From Paramixta manurensis (GTDB taxonomy: Bacteria; Pseudomonadota; Gammaproteobacteria; Enterobacterales; Enterobacteriaceae), in contig NZ_CP054212.1 in NCBI RefSeq assembly GCF_013285385.1, positions 3,224,001 through 3,288,000 on the forward strand: a DNA stretch of 64,000 nucleotides. Reading direction: 5' to 3'. The notes under the pieces are model-generated. The model was not told where the DNA came from. It saw nothing but the letters and a program-made list of their open reading frames with translations, and did no database searches. Shown here in pieces: positions 17,808-28,275 of the stretch; position 1 is the stretch's first letter; each line of letters opens with the position of its first letter. A program made the translations under genes and the position numbers.

Positions 17808-20344
17808 TGCCCCAACATGAACTGAGAAGGAGGAATAAGGAAATCATTCTCCTGATTCTTCCTTACGTTTTGTTCATATCTGTGTAATGAGCCAGGCGAC
17901 ATAGACTCCTGTAACTGATTAAGTATCAGATAATTCATTATTGGGCGGGCCCAGTACAAATTAATGAATGGCGTATGGTCTACGGTGAAGCGAAATGCAT
18001 CCCCTGCCTTTACATCGCCACGAACTGATTTCTGATACAAGGTAACAATGTCATCCAGATTGCCAGCAACCGGACCCGCCAGTGATGTGATTGGGCCGTT
18101 GCCGAAGCGATTGGCTTCGCCAAACAGGAAGTCGCCAAATATTCCCAACCCTCCGCCCTGCGCAGCAGCAGCAAGAAAGGTCTTGGCATCTGCCGGTCGA
18201 GGAGTTTGCCCCTTTAGCATCAATTTGGTCTGCATAGACAGATAGCCAAAAGTGGTCATCCAGAGAAACAGTTGAGCCAGTCCAACCATTTCTCCTTTCC
18301 CGCTCCTGAACAATGCATTCTGCACGCTTCCCCATCGGCTTTCACCAAGCTTAGCTGGCGTGTATCCACGACCAAAAACCTCGCGGCCCAATGCCTGTTG
18401 CATAAACGAAGCAGTAAAGGATTTATACTGGCCGATAAAACGCATCAGTTCGCCTTCAACAGTGCCTGGCTGCGTTCCCTGCTTCATTAATGCCCGTGTT
18501 CTGGCTCCGGGTTCTGTCATTGCTACCATGACGCGATCAAGGACATAACCACGCAACTTATCAGCCAGTTGTTCTCGTCCTGCCTTGAGGCTCTTCTCAT
18601 TTACACTGATGTTGCGGTCGGATACATATTTTCCGATCACGTCATCCGGGATTGAGTCGATGCCATCCGGCGTCATGAACTTGCGACCCTCTGAGCCTTT
18701 CAAATCCATCTGACGATAGATGTTCCACTCAGCCTCACCAATGCCGTGAAGATCCAGTGCGCGCTTTAAATCTCCATTCAACGTAGCGTGTGGCGACCCT
18801 GCATTGTCTGCAAGCCAGTGCGAAATCATCGTCGCAGTAGTATTGCGTGATGCATCCGTCCACCAGTTCAGCCCGTTCAGTTTGAAAAACTGACGCTGAA
18901 GTCTCGATACCTTACCGGGAAGGGTTACATCTCCTGAAAAACGCTGGAGGATTTCATCACGCATTGAATCAGCATAAACACCAAGTGAGCTTAGTATCTG
19001 TTTCTGCTCAGCAGAGCTAAATCGCTTAAGCCGACCCTGTATAGATTCGGTAAGAGCCTGACCATAATTCATGCCCTGATAACGTAACTCCATGGCGTTG
19101 CTTGCCAGGTCGTTAAATGAAGAGATCATAGCACCGCCAAGCTTTATCGTTGAGTCTACAGCGCGCGTTACAGAGCCAAACCTTGCCAGGGAAGTTGAAC
19201 CCGGAATATTTGTCTGACCGGTAACTTCTTTTATCTCGTTTTTGATTGAACTGCGTCGCTTGTCACTGAATGCCCTGAGTGCCCTTTCATTGCCTTTAAG
19301 GTCTCTCTCAATAGTGTCAGCAAGATAATTGAGCATGTTCTCTGGGTTAGTGCCGAGAATGCGCATCAGCCCTGTATTGCGTGCCGAGCTTTCCAGCCCA
19401 CCAAAGATCGCCTCGCGTAAACTTCCCACGCCGAACTCTTTATTGTATGCATGCCATGACAGGCCGTCAGCAAAGTGCAGCACGCGCTCCTGGCTGGCTT
19501 TTTTAGCCGTGTTCTGACTACCTTTAAATCCTTTCATCCAGTCCGGCTTCTCAGAGGAAAGGTGAACTCCGGATGCAAGCCCGTCATAAATATTACGCAA
19601 AAATGCATCTTTATCAGACACGCCATCGAACGTTACCGGGTCCAGCTTAGGGAGAATGGCGTTACGCCATGCATCAAATCCGGCTGCGCGGATTTTCATC
19701 ATGTCGTGCCCCTGGCGGGCGATGTATCCCGGAACCTTACGGATCCATGCCCCTGCTCTATTAGCATCCATCCTCGCGGATTCCTGCCATTTTGTGATGA
19801 TCTCGGCAATGCGAACAGATTCCTTTGTCATTCCCTCTGTAGGCTGATTTTTACCGATACGCCACATAGCGTCCGCAACTTCAGCGTCATTGCTGCCACT
19901 GGCGAGAAATTTAACCAATCCCTCACGATCTAAATCATGATTAAGTCCGGACAAGTATTTTGAACGCAACTGGAACTGCTCGTTTGAAACCGAAGCGCGG
20001 CTACCCGTTCTGGCTTCATTTCGACCAACCAGAATAGCTGATAATCCAATATCCTGGTTATCAGGGAAACTGTCACGAATGAACATCAACCGCTGTGCAG
20101 CGATCCGGGTATTGATGGCTTTGTTGCGAGCCTCAATAACGCGAGCAAGTTTTTCCTCATTACCCAGTTCATTTGCGGCTCTCAATGCGGCATCCTCCAG
20201 CGAAATTCCTTCGTTCTCTGCGCGTATCCGCTTCACTGTATTATCCATTCCGGAGATCAGAGATTCCATTTCAGCCTCTGACAACTCTCTGCCCGCAGCA
20301 TTATTCACTACTTGTTCACAGGCGGTAAGGAACTGGTTAGCCAT
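17804..20344 (-). CDS. Large internal virion (ejection) protein
   Basis: 846 residues, largely helical, in the place where epsilon15/phiV10-type phages encode their largest inner-core protein. No enzymatic motif is visible; there is a hydrophobic stretch near residues 690-710 (MVGLAQLFLWMTTFGYL) and Gly-rich sequence after it. Such proteins are ejected with the DNA and help form the trans-envelope channel. Its ATG overlaps the stop of the upstream gene at 20344. The call rests on position, size and general resemblance. Confidence 0.75.
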   Translation of the reverse strand: MANQFLTACEQVVNNAAGRELSEAEMESLISGMDNTVKRIRAENEGISLEDAALRAANELGNEEKLARVIEARNKAINTRIAAQRLMFIRDSFPDNQDIGLSAILVGRNEARTGSRASVSNEQFQLRSKYLSGLNHDLDREGLVKFLASGSNDAEVADAMWRIGKNQPTEGMTKESVRIAEIITKWQESARMDANRAGAWIRKVPGYIARQGHDMMKIRAAGFDAWRNAILPKLDPVTFDGVSDKDAFLRNIYDGLASGVHLSSEKPDWMKGFKGSQNTAKKASQERVLHFADGLSWHAYNKEFGVGSLREAIFGGLESSARNTGLMRILGTNPENMLNYLADTIERDLKGNERALRAFSDKRRSSIKNEIKEVTGQTNIPGSTSLARFGSVTRAVDSTIKLGGAMISSFNDLASNAMELRYQGMNYGQALTESIQGRLKRFSSAEQKQILSSLGVYADSMRDEILQRFSGDVTLPGKVSRLQRQFFKLNGLNWWTDASRNTTATMISHWLADNAGSPHATLNGDLKRALDLHGIGEAEWNIYRQMDLKGSEGRKFMTPDGIDSIPDDVIGKYVSDRNISVNEKSLKAGREQLADKLRGYVLDRVMVAMTEPGARTRALMKQGTQPGTVEGELMRFIGQYKSFTASFMQQALGREVFGRGYTPAKLGESRWGSVQNALFRSGKGEMVGLAQLFLWMTTFGYLSMQTKLMLKGQTPRPADAKTFLAAAAQGGGLGIFGDFLFGEANRFGNGPITSLAGPVAGNLDDIVTLYQKSVRGDVKAGDAFRFTVDHTPFINLYWARPIMNYLILNQLQESMSPGSLHRYEQNVRKNQENDFLIPPSQFMLGH

Positions 20345-22029
20345 TAAATTCTCCTGAGCATACAGGCTGCATATGCCTGCAAACCTTTGAAAATACTTTC
20401 GTCACTAGCCTCTCGTTTGACTGTCTCCAGAGCATCTCTTAACTCGGGAGAATCGAATTCTGCCAGGCTCTGAGTAGCCAACTCAATTTCTGAATTAAAG
20501 TCTTCCTGCGCGTTGATGAAGTCTGCGTTATCCTGATTAGCACGTTTCAGTTGTGAGTCAGCCTCGCGACTGGCGTTAGTCATGGAAATGTCAGCATCGG
20601 CCTGAGGCCCACGCTGAATCTGAGCCATGGATGACTCGCGAAGTTGAGGATCGGAGAGGTTGAATACAGGCTCAATGTCAGGCACCTTTCCCTGAAGCAT
20701 ATGAGACAGCCCAGCCCTGAATGCGTTTTGCCTTACAGACCAGTGAGCATCATTAATTCGTTGTGAAGCATTCTTAATACCCTGCGCAACGGGATTAATG
20801 CGCAATGCTCCTTTAATTTCATCTGCACGGGCACTGATGGCATTTTTCAACCCTTCAGGAATCTCTCCTCGCCCAATGCCTGCCACTTCACCACTCGCCA
20901 CTTCTGCAGCTCGATTTCTGGAAAGAGACTCCTCAATATCTGCCTGCCGGCCAATGATGGTCCCTTTTTCCTGCTCTATATCCCGAAGAGCACGGGTCCG
21001 GGCATCCTTATACTTCATCCGTTGCTGCTGATAATCAGACGTTCTTTGCGGCAAAGTCTTATCAAGTTCAGCAAATAATTGCTGATTGGCGGCAAACTCA
21101 CGCCTCAGATCTGCAATGTTACCCACTCTTGCATTCGCTAATGACTGTTGTTGCGCAAGATAATCAGGCGCGACATCATCGTATGCGCGACTGTAGGCGT
21201 AACTATCAAGATCGCGAGCAATCGCCTCACTCAGAATTGGTACCGTACCATCCTCACCAAACCTTCGAGGTGAAGTCGAGAAATCCGTAAAAACCTGAGC
21301 ACTTTCTCCTGTCGGAGGAGAAGTATCAGGAGTTTTCTCCGGTGATTCAGTTATTGCAATATTTCTACGGGCGTGAACCATATCAGCAATAACACCACCT
21401 CCGGCATGAAGCAGACCGCCTCCCACAGTACCAAGGAATATATTTTCCATGGCATTTGCCATCGTATAATCTTCACCATCGGCGGCGGATGCGCTGGCAG
21501 TAAATGGTATTGTCGCAGCGGTCTGTGCTGCACCCATTGCTGCACCTTGTAAGAAGCGCTCTCCTGCACGCCCAAGCACTGATGCCGCTTTAGCTTCACC
21601 TGCAAACGGAACTAGTCCTATAGCAAGGTTTGCAGGGTCTGCCATCGAACCAGCCAGGCCGGCGATAAAATTAAGTGGAGTGGCAATAAATCCCGATGGG
21701 GCTGAGGAGGCTATCTGTTGTTTAGCAAGAGACTCCTTTCTCTCTTCTGTGACGTGATCGAGATAAGACTGAGTAACACCATAATCAGGGATGTTGATAC
21801 TTTTAACACCCAACTCTTTCAGCCTGGCGTCTGCTTCACCTTTAGAAATAATCCTGGAGTTTGGGTCATTAGCAAGTTCGTCTGCCTCAGAATAACGAAG
21901 GGCCGACATAAGCGGCCCTTCTCTCAATCCATCGCTAAATGATGCAGCAAGTGACTCACCTAATCCTGAGGGGGCGTTACTTATTGGCTGATTAATCCCC
22001 GGCCCCGGATCGTTGGTATAAATTGGCAT
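20344..22029 (-). CDS. Internal virion protein (ejection complex)
   Basis: 561 residues; the N-terminus has Gly/Ala-rich, membrane-prone segments (APSGFIATPLNFIAGLAGSMADPANLAIG, residues about 110-140) and the rest is charged and coiled-coil-like (RRASDIEESLSRN-type stretches). It overlaps the upstream transglycosylase gene by 38 bp and the next gene by one base, as expected for a co-translated inner-core set. Confidence 0.75.
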   Translation of the reverse strand: MPIYTNDPGPGINQPISNAPSGLGESLAASFSDGLREGPLMSALRYSEADELANDPNSRIISKGEADARLKELGVKSINIPDYGVTQSYLDHVTEERKESLAKQQIASSAPSGFIATPLNFIAGLAGSMADPANLAIGLVPFAGEAKAASVLGRAGERFLQGAAMGAAQTAATIPFTASASAADGEDYTMANAMENIFLGTVGGGLLHAGGGVIADMVHARRNIAITESPEKTPDTSPPTGESAQVFTDFSTSPRRFGEDGTVPILSEAIARDLDSYAYSRAYDDVAPDYLAQQQSLANARVGNIADLRREFAANQQLFAELDKTLPQRTSDYQQQRMKYKDARTRALRDIEQEKGTIIGRQADIEESLSRNRAAEVASGEVAGIGRGEIPEGLKNAISARADEIKGALRINPVAQGIKNASQRINDAHWSVRQNAFRAGLSHMLQGKVPDIEPVFNLSDPQLRESSMAQIQRGPQADADISMTNASREADSQLKRANQDNADFINAQEDFNSEIELATQSLAEFDSPELRDALETVKREASDESIFKGLQAYAACMLRRI

Positions 22030-24787
22030 TTGTGTTCCTCATACCTTCAGCCATTGATGGAATATCGGCACTGCCGAAATTACCGAGTTGCCTTGCGGTT
22101 TCTTCGTTTCTGTTTTGCGACTCCTTAACTGCCTGTCCCGGCGTGTAAATCTTGGGTTTAAACGCGTCTTTAGACAGTTGATTGAGTACGCCGCGATTAG
22201 CAGAACCAAGTTGCGCCAGATCAGCGAATTTAACTGTGAGAGGGTTTCCTTGCGCATCATTAACAACCAGCCCGTTGAGAGTTAACATCAACCCTGTCTC
22301 GTCGGAATTAGTTACCCACTCACCATTATCTTTAATGCGGTCCAGGCTCTGTTTGCGGTTTACATCATCTCCAAGTCGAGGGTCTCCGTTTAAGGGGGTA
22401 ATGTCAGATGGCTTCAGCTTGTCCATGAATGCATCCACCCCATCGGAAACATCTTTGATATCGGCGTTAGCGGTAACGGGTATGCGCCAGGTACCTTTCG
22501 TCTGATATTGACTGCCGAGAATATCCTGGTACGCCTGTGCTGCCGCGTCAGATGCCCCCATTCCTTTCTGCATGTTGAGATAGGTGAGGCGTCGTCCCTG
22601 CTCGTTGAAGTTATTCCAAATTGCAATTCCACCCGGCTGACCAACCATGGTTGAGGCAAAGTCTTTAGACTGAGAACCCCACTCACTATCAGCGCTATCT
22701 GACGCGCCTTTGGATGCAGTATTTACAGCATCTTTTAGTTCGGACGTTTTAACATCCCGGTTCTGCCATAACGCATTAGCTGCACGTGGATTGTTTGTCG
22801 CCATAACAACCTGCAAAACAGGGCCAGCTTTTTTCTGTACTTGCTGCATAACCTGCTCAGAATAAGGTCCGAACTGCTGACCCAATGACTGTATTGCGTT
22901 GACGTCCTGCTCTTTGTTGTTATTGATCTGCTGAAGAATCCCACTTGCAATACTGTCCGGAAGAACGTCCTTGCTTTTGATGCCGAGCCGCTGCTTTTCC
23001 ATCAGTATCTGATGAGCCAACTGAGAACCAGTTGATGGGTCTTGTTGGTAAGACTGGTATGCCTGTTGTACTGAGGGGACGTTTTGAACCATCCAACCAC
23101 CCGGATCTTTCTCACGAGCAGCAATAGTCTGCTGGTACTTCTGAACCGCCATCGCATAGCGCTTCTGTTTAAACTCAAAATCTGCATCACTGGCATCCGG
23201 GCGTAAAGCATTTACAGCATCAAGTCCAACATTTGAAGGGCTGGAGATAATGGTTTTATATGCCGGTTGTAGCGCAAGAACCTGACGATACTGGTCGAAC
23301 TGCTGATATGCCTGCGCTCGCTGCGCCGGAGTTGAGCTTAGTTGCTGAGCAGCAACGTATTCTGATGCGGTTACCGGAGTCTCTACTTCCTTACCCGCAT
23401 TAATCCTTGCCATGTCATCCTGCATTCTCTGCTGAATGCTGAAACGCTGACTGGAAGTAGCTGTATCTATGACATTATAGGTTTGCTCTACTGCCCTTGC
23501 TTTCTGTTGCGCGTCCAGCATGCCAAATTCTGGTGAGTCAATAACGTTTTTAGTCACATTGACTTTGGCAGCATTGCTCATTACTGACGCAACATAATTT
23601 TGCGTTTCTCCGTATGGAATGGAATTAGCAAATCCCTCGTCTGAAACTTCTCCTTTTCGTGGGTCGCCTATCTGTTTAATCCACTGATCCACCTTGCCCG
23701 GACCTGCGTTATAGGCCGCGAGCGCAAGCACCGGATTACCGCTGTACTTCTTGAGTTGCTGGTTAAGATATGCCTTGCCGATCGCCTGGTTGTATCCTGC
23801 GTCGTTTTTAAATCGGCTTTCATCCCATTGAAGTCCCGCAAGCTTTGCGGCTTCAGGGCCGGTTCCTGGCATAATCTGCGCGATACCAATTGCGCCAGCA
23901 GATGAAGTTAAAGGTTTTCCTTCATTGTCAAATTGTCGGCCACCACTCTCCTGCCCCACAACCGCTGAAAACAGGTCTTCTTCTGGAATAGGACCGGATT
24001 TAAAACCACCTATTCCACCGGGGGACATTAAGCGGATTTGTGCATCATTTATACGATTTCCGATAACTTCATTTGCCGCGGCATCCTGAAGTTTCTTTTT
24101 GGTGTCAGGAGGAAGAAGAGAGGCAATACCATCACGAGAATTCAGCGCAGCAATACGCTGTTCGGGTTTCATTGCGCCAATAGACGCAGCCGCATAGTCA
24201 ACAGCTGATTTTTGACGGATGGCTACGCTTTGGGTTTCATCAATATATCCACGACTATAAGCGCCCTCAATTGCATCCTGTGTTGCTTTCAGGAATCCCA
24301 TACGGGTTTCTTCATCTGGTGCCGTGATTGCGGCGCTGCGGTTAGACTCAATAGTTGAATTAAGTGATGCTATACCGTGGTCAACTTCCTTCCTGCGGGC
24401 CAGTCCTTTTATCTGCTCGAGGCCACGGGCAATGTCGTTGTTTGATTCAATTTCGAATGCCCGGCGATCATTAGCGTTACGGATCATCCCCATGGATGAT
24501 TCTCGCGCTTTATTTATCTGGTCGTTATAGCGGTCACCGAACGTGCTGTAATCATTGTCATCCTGGAATGAAGATGTAATCGCCAGCTTCTTTTTCAGAA
24601 AGTAAGATTGTGCTTCCGCGTAATTGAACTGGTCTTCTTTTTGAGCGTAAGCATCGCCGACACGCTGAATTACTTGCCCTAAATTATCCTGGGCACGGAA
24701 CTGAGATGACCGGTCAACGCTGGCTACTCCGCCAGCAACCTGTGGAATTCTGCGTCCAATGTCATTTGCATCAGGAATGCGAGCCAT
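21992..24787 (-). CDS. Internal virion protein with lytic transglycosylase domain
   Basis: 931 residues. An SLT-type domain spans about 270-370: catalytic E280 in VVGQESGGRQF, GIAQIMPGT (301-309), AAYNAGPG (357-364). The flanking regions are long, helical and Gln-rich. By analogy with T7 gp16 and the epsilon15 inner-core proteins it is ejected first and opens peptidoglycan for DNA passage. It is 2 bp from the gene upstream. Confidence 0.9.
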   Translation of the reverse strand: MARIPDANDIGRRIPQVAGGVASVDRSSQFRAQDNLGQVIQRVGDAYAQKEDQFNYAEAQSYFLKKKLAITSSFQDDNDYSTFGDRYNDQINKARESSMGMIRNANDRRAFEIESNNDIARGLEQIKGLARRKEVDHGIASLNSTIESNRSAAITAPDEETRMGFLKATQDAIEGAYSRGYIDETQSVAIRQKSAVDYAAASIGAMKPEQRIAALNSRDGIASLLPPDTKKKLQDAAANEVIGNRINDAQIRLMSPGGIGGFKSGPIPEEDLFSAVVGQESGGRQFDNEGKPLTSSAGAIGIAQIMPGTGPEAAKLAGLQWDESRFKNDAGYNQAIGKAYLNQQLKKYSGNPVLALAAYNAGPGKVDQWIKQIGDPRKGEVSDEGFANSIPYGETQNYVASVMSNAAKVNVTKNVIDSPEFGMLDAQQKARAVEQTYNVIDTATSSQRFSIQQRMQDDMARINAGKEVETPVTASEYVAAQQLSSTPAQRAQAYQQFDQYRQVLALQPAYKTIISSPSNVGLDAVNALRPDASDADFEFKQKRYAMAVQKYQQTIAAREKDPGGWMVQNVPSVQQAYQSYQQDPSTGSQLAHQILMEKQRLGIKSKDVLPDSIASGILQQINNNKEQDVNAIQSLGQQFGPYSEQVMQQVQKKAGPVLQVVMATNNPRAANALWQNRDVKTSELKDAVNTASKGASDSADSEWGSQSKDFASTMVGQPGGIAIWNNFNEQGRRLTYLNMQKGMGASDAAAQAYQDILGSQYQTKGTWRIPVTANADIKDVSDGVDAFMDKLKPSDITPLNGDPRLGDDVNRKQSLDRIKDNGEWVTNSDETGLMLTLNGLVVNDAQGNPLTVKFADLAQLGSANRGVLNQLSKDAFKPKIYTPGQAVKESQNRNEETARQLGNFGSADIPSMAEGMRNTNANLYQRSGAGD

Positions 24788-24789
24788 AT

Positions 24790-25266
24790 TTATCCCCGGC
24801 TAGAAGTGCTGCCACCATAACGTGAATAAAGTGAGCTTCCACTTTGCAGAACTGATCCGATCATCTGAAGTGGCGCTGCTTTTTTTACTGATTTAGCCTG
24901 CTGATTTAGCAGGTCGCTCTGAAGATTCATATTTCTGGCCTGCTCGTTACCTCCCCAAAGTGATGTAAGCGCATTCAGTTCACCTTGCTGTGCAATATCG
25001 GAAATATTTTTTACCGTTGATGCGGATGTCGAAGAGGCACCTGATGCCGCCGAGACAGCTAATGCACGGGATTGCGCAAGGCTTGCCTGACGTCGGTCCT
25101 CCATGGCCTGAATCTGCGACTGGGCCATTGTGTTCTTAGCCTGAGTCGCGACCTGAGCAGCCTGTATTTTACTGTCCTGATACTGTTGATCGGCCTGCTG
25201 TTTCTGTGCTGATGCAGAAAGAACCGTGCCAGCAACTGTTGCAATTAACGGGATTGCCGCTGCCAT
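24790..25266 (-). CDS. Internal virion protein, T7 gp14-like
   Basis: 158 residues: N-terminal hydrophobic segment (AAAIPLIATVAGTVLSASA), a long Gln/Ala-rich helical region and a Ser/Gly-rich tail. Size, composition and position between the GNAT-like protein and the transglycosylase fit the smallest ejection protein, which forms the outer-membrane part of the channel in T7-like phages. Confidence 0.75.
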   Translation of the reverse strand: MAAAIPLIATVAGTVLSASAQKQQADQQYQDSKIQAAQVATQAKNTMAQSQIQAMEDRRQASLAQSRALAVSAASGASSTSASTVKNISDIAQQGELNALTSLWGGNEQARNMNLQSDLLNQQAKSVKKAAPLQMIGSVLQSGSSLYSRYGGSTSSRG

Positions 25267-25619
25267 ATATAAACCTCTCCACCATCTTCGAGGGGGATGA
25301 ATCCGATATGTCTCAAATAGCGATCTGCACTTTCCAGTCCCTCTTCTTTATATGCATAAATCGGAGCCCTGTACTTCGTGAATATTTCATCAGCAGCCTT
25401 TCTTGTTGCCTGCATGATGAGCCGAGCATGAGACTGAGCGCCTGGCTTCATGTTCATAAAAGCGACAAATGCCCCGCGGCTGTGCGCGACACCGCCGAGC
25501 ACTACAGGGTTGCCATCAACTTCCCCAATAACTGCCCTGACAGCAACCTTTGGGCGCTCTTCGTCAGCATAAAAAAAAGCCACATCCTGAGACGTGGCAA
25601 TTCTTACATTACTTGTCAT
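25245..25619 (-). CDS. GNAT-fold-like virion-associated protein (DUF2833 type)
   Basis: 124 residues with a GNAT-like pattern: GEVDGNPVVLGGVAHSRGAFVAFMNMKP as the central strands and GLESADRYLRHIGFIPLEDG as the C-terminal helix-strand. Proteins of this type occupy the same place in many T7-like podophages (gp13/DUF2833). Overlaps both neighbours, so it is part of the late translational chain. Whether it has acetyltransferase activity is unknown. Confidence 0.65.
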   Translation of the reverse strand: MTSNVRIATSQDVAFFYADEERPKVAVRAVIGEVDGNPVVLGGVAHSRGAFVAFMNMKPGAQSHARLIMQATRKAADEIFTKYRAPIYAYKEEGLESADRYLRHIGFIPLEDGGEVYIWQRQSR

Positions 25620-28269
25620 TTGTCGATATTCCGATTATTGCCGCAAGAATAGTTACCGGTCGCGGGGCTTTCGCCATAAGGCATATTCGGGAATCGGTAT
25701 CCCAGTCGCCGGGGAATTCGATCGCATCATTATCGTATGCATCCCATATTTTTCCGTCAGGGACATAGGCCCCACACTCATCTCGCGGCATGTCGTCCAT
25801 GATTTCGAAATCGGGCCCATACATCAGCCCCTGCGCATGAGTATCTGAAAGAATTAAGCCTACCCGGTCTACCCTTTTACGTTGAGACAGCGCTGTTCCC
25901 ATTCCTGCCGAATAAGCCAACTTAGCACTCTTGTATGGGGCTGAATAACCCAGGCCAACAACAATATTGCTTTTGGGTAAGGGAAGGGAAATGCTCCCGC
26001 CACTGACAATCATTGTGCCAATGTCAAATCCATCTGCCCAGCAAACTACTTCCTTCCCTTCAAGGTGGTCCAGTCCTGCTATGTTGCTCACAGGAGAGCC
26101 GGTGTAAACGATGTGCGAATCAGCCAGCTTTGTGAGTTGCCCACCGCGACATTCTGATTCAAGGCTCCATCTCTCCAGACAGCGCTTACCCTCGCGATTA
26201 ACGACATAATAAACTTTATCCTCAATAGTCCCTGGCAGAGTCACAACGTCTTCAACAATTCCATCTGTTTCCATAAGTACCCAACAGCGGACATTTTCAA
26301 CTTTGTCGTAAACCTGAATCGCAACCTTCCCGTCACCACGCACACAATGAATCCGCGTGTCCGGCTGACGATGGGCGTCTATCGCAACTATCTCGGGGTA
26401 TCCAATTTCAGGGCAAAGCGTAGTCATATCGTTACTGACGTAGTCGTAAACACCGGAGTCGTATGTTAGCTCGTAAACCCTTACCCCTCCCCGCTGTACG
26501 AAAATGGCGCTGCTGTCGATTTTTACTGCTGCAATAGCAGTGCTGCCCTGCGTTGATGGGAATTTTATGCCAAAGTTTGTAGGGGTTAATGGTTCATCAA
26601 ACGAAGATGAACGAATGGATGCTTCTGCTCCCTGGGTTCCAACCAGTAATCTCAATAACGGCATTAACCAGTTAATCGTATCAACAGGACCGGAACCTAT
26701 TGCGCCTGAAATAGGTCCAGAGTCGCCTTCAGTCGTATCATCGAATGAATCGTATGCGTCCGACACACTTCCCCAAAACTTATCTTTGCCAGCCCACCAC
26801 AATCTACCTTCATATAATGCCACCGCAGAAGGCCATCCTTTTTTGCCAGACCAGTCACCTTCTGACCAAATCTCAGTCGCGCTGGTGCCGCCAAGCTGAG
26901 ACAAAACGATTGCGCTTGCAGAGGTTGGCGATGATACGGCGGTTACACGAACTATTCCTGTTCGACTACCGCCTGCGAATGAGATGCTTGTGCGCAAACT
27001 TCCCGATGACCACGCACCTGCTTTATACCCAATTCGGTAATAAATGATGGAGTTGTCAAGCTGATCGTTATAATCAAAAGAACCATTATCAGGCGCATAC
27101 GATTCCACATCTACCCAGGCGCCAGGAGAACTAACCGAGCGTTGTAATGTCAGGGTTCCAGACCATGGGCCCGAACCAATCTGCGTCCTGTTAATGGTAA
27201 ACTTTCTTGAATCCCCTATACCTGTAACCTTCACATAGTCAGTGAACTGATCGCTTCCATTAAGCGTTACAGTTGATGTTTGCCCGGTTGATTCCAGCCG
27301 GAATAGCGACCCAACATTTCCTGACTTAAAGAGCGGCGATGATGCGGTGAGAGTTATCACTCCGCTCAGGCCGCTTGGTGTAATGCGTAGCCCTGTGGTG
27401 TTCTCAATACCAAAAGGCCCATCAGTGGATTCGTAATTCACAACAGACCATGAGTTGTTATTACGACGCTCTATTCTCTGTTGCTGATAACTCTTACACG
27501 CTACGAATACAACGTCTCCACTCTGATCGTATCTAATTAGCGGCAGGTCACCCTCAGGCCACGGAGTGGTTATCTCCATTACCCCGCTGGACTCTATCGA
27601 TATGGAATTGACAAGTACGGGATAATTTAGACGACTTGAGAACTCGACAAAGAAATTACCAGCAGGACTCAGTGTTAATGAGTGCGTGCCAGTAGCAAGG
27701 ACGGTTTCAGTGATATATGAATCATCCCCGGCGCTTGATCCAACCCGCAGAGTTACCGGCCCTCTTGTTACGGAAATACGTAAACCATGCACCTTATTTG
27801 CATCGCCGGATGAAACAGAAACCTGTTGATTTCTTTTTGCTGCATTGAATCCCGTGCCAACAAGTTGCATATTCCCCGACACCCATGATGAAACCGCATC
27901 ACTTTCGTCGGTATCACTCCAGCCAGAAAGGTCACTATCGAAGCCACCGTTTGTAATGATGGTAGACACTGCTGAGCGGGACACAAGTGCGTCATTTGTC
28001 CATATGCGCATTACTTTGTCACTTAGCTCAATGAGGGATGTCTCAGTTGTGGAGAAGATAAACTTAAGGAAACGAGACTTTTTATCCCCCTTTGTTCTGC
28101 CTACGAAGGCAGTTCCGGGGCGAAGCATCATGGAGCCCAACGTACGGGGCATCCAGTTCGTTTGTATTTCAGCGGACAGTGCAACGCGATCGATGTCAGT
28201 TCTTGCAAGAGCAAGTGGAGATACTATTCCACGGTTAAAGGCCTGAAGCGGAACGTTGTTGCGCGGCAT
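25609..28269 (-). CDS. Tail tubular protein B (nozzle)
   Basis: 886 residues; forms the distal tail tube of a short-tailed phage. The N-terminus LQAFNRGIVSPLALARTDIDRVALSAEIQTNWMP followed by GSMMLRPGTAFVG is characteristic of this family, as is the later WSEGDW...GWPSAVALYEGRLWWAG. It follows the tail tubular protein A gene by 6 bp. Confidence 0.9.
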   Translation of the reverse strand: MPRNNVPLQAFNRGIVSPLALARTDIDRVALSAEIQTNWMPRTLGSMMLRPGTAFVGRTKGDKKSRFLKFIFSTTETSLIELSDKVMRIWTNDALVSRSAVSTIITNGGFDSDLSGWSDTDESDAVSSWVSGNMQLVGTGFNAAKRNQQVSVSSGDANKVHGLRISVTRGPVTLRVGSSAGDDSYITETVLATGTHSLTLSPAGNFFVEFSSRLNYPVLVNSISIESSGVMEITTPWPEGDLPLIRYDQSGDVVFVACKSYQQQRIERRNNNSWSVVNYESTDGPFGIENTTGLRITPSGLSGVITLTASSPLFKSGNVGSLFRLESTGQTSTVTLNGSDQFTDYVKVTGIGDSRKFTINRTQIGSGPWSGTLTLQRSVSSPGAWVDVESYAPDNGSFDYNDQLDNSIIYYRIGYKAGAWSSGSLRTSISFAGGSRTGIVRVTAVSSPTSASAIVLSQLGGTSATEIWSEGDWSGKKGWPSAVALYEGRLWWAGKDKFWGSVSDAYDSFDDTTEGDSGPISGAIGSGPVDTINWLMPLLRLLVGTQGAEASIRSSSFDEPLTPTNFGIKFPSTQGSTAIAAVKIDSSAIFVQRGGVRVYELTYDSGVYDYVSNDMTTLCPEIGYPEIVAIDAHRQPDTRIHCVRGDGKVAIQVYDKVENVRCWVLMETDGIVEDVVTLPGTIEDKVYYVVNREGKRCLERWSLESECRGGQLTKLADSHIVYTGSPVSNIAGLDHLEGKEVVCWADGFDIGTMIVSGGSISLPLPKSNIVVGLGYSAPYKSAKLAYSAGMGTALSQRKRVDRVGLILSDTHAQGLMYGPDFEIMDDMPRDECGAYVPDGKIWDAYDNDAIEFPGDWDTDSRICLMAKAPRPVTILAAIIGISTNDK

Positions 28270-28275
28270 GTTTCA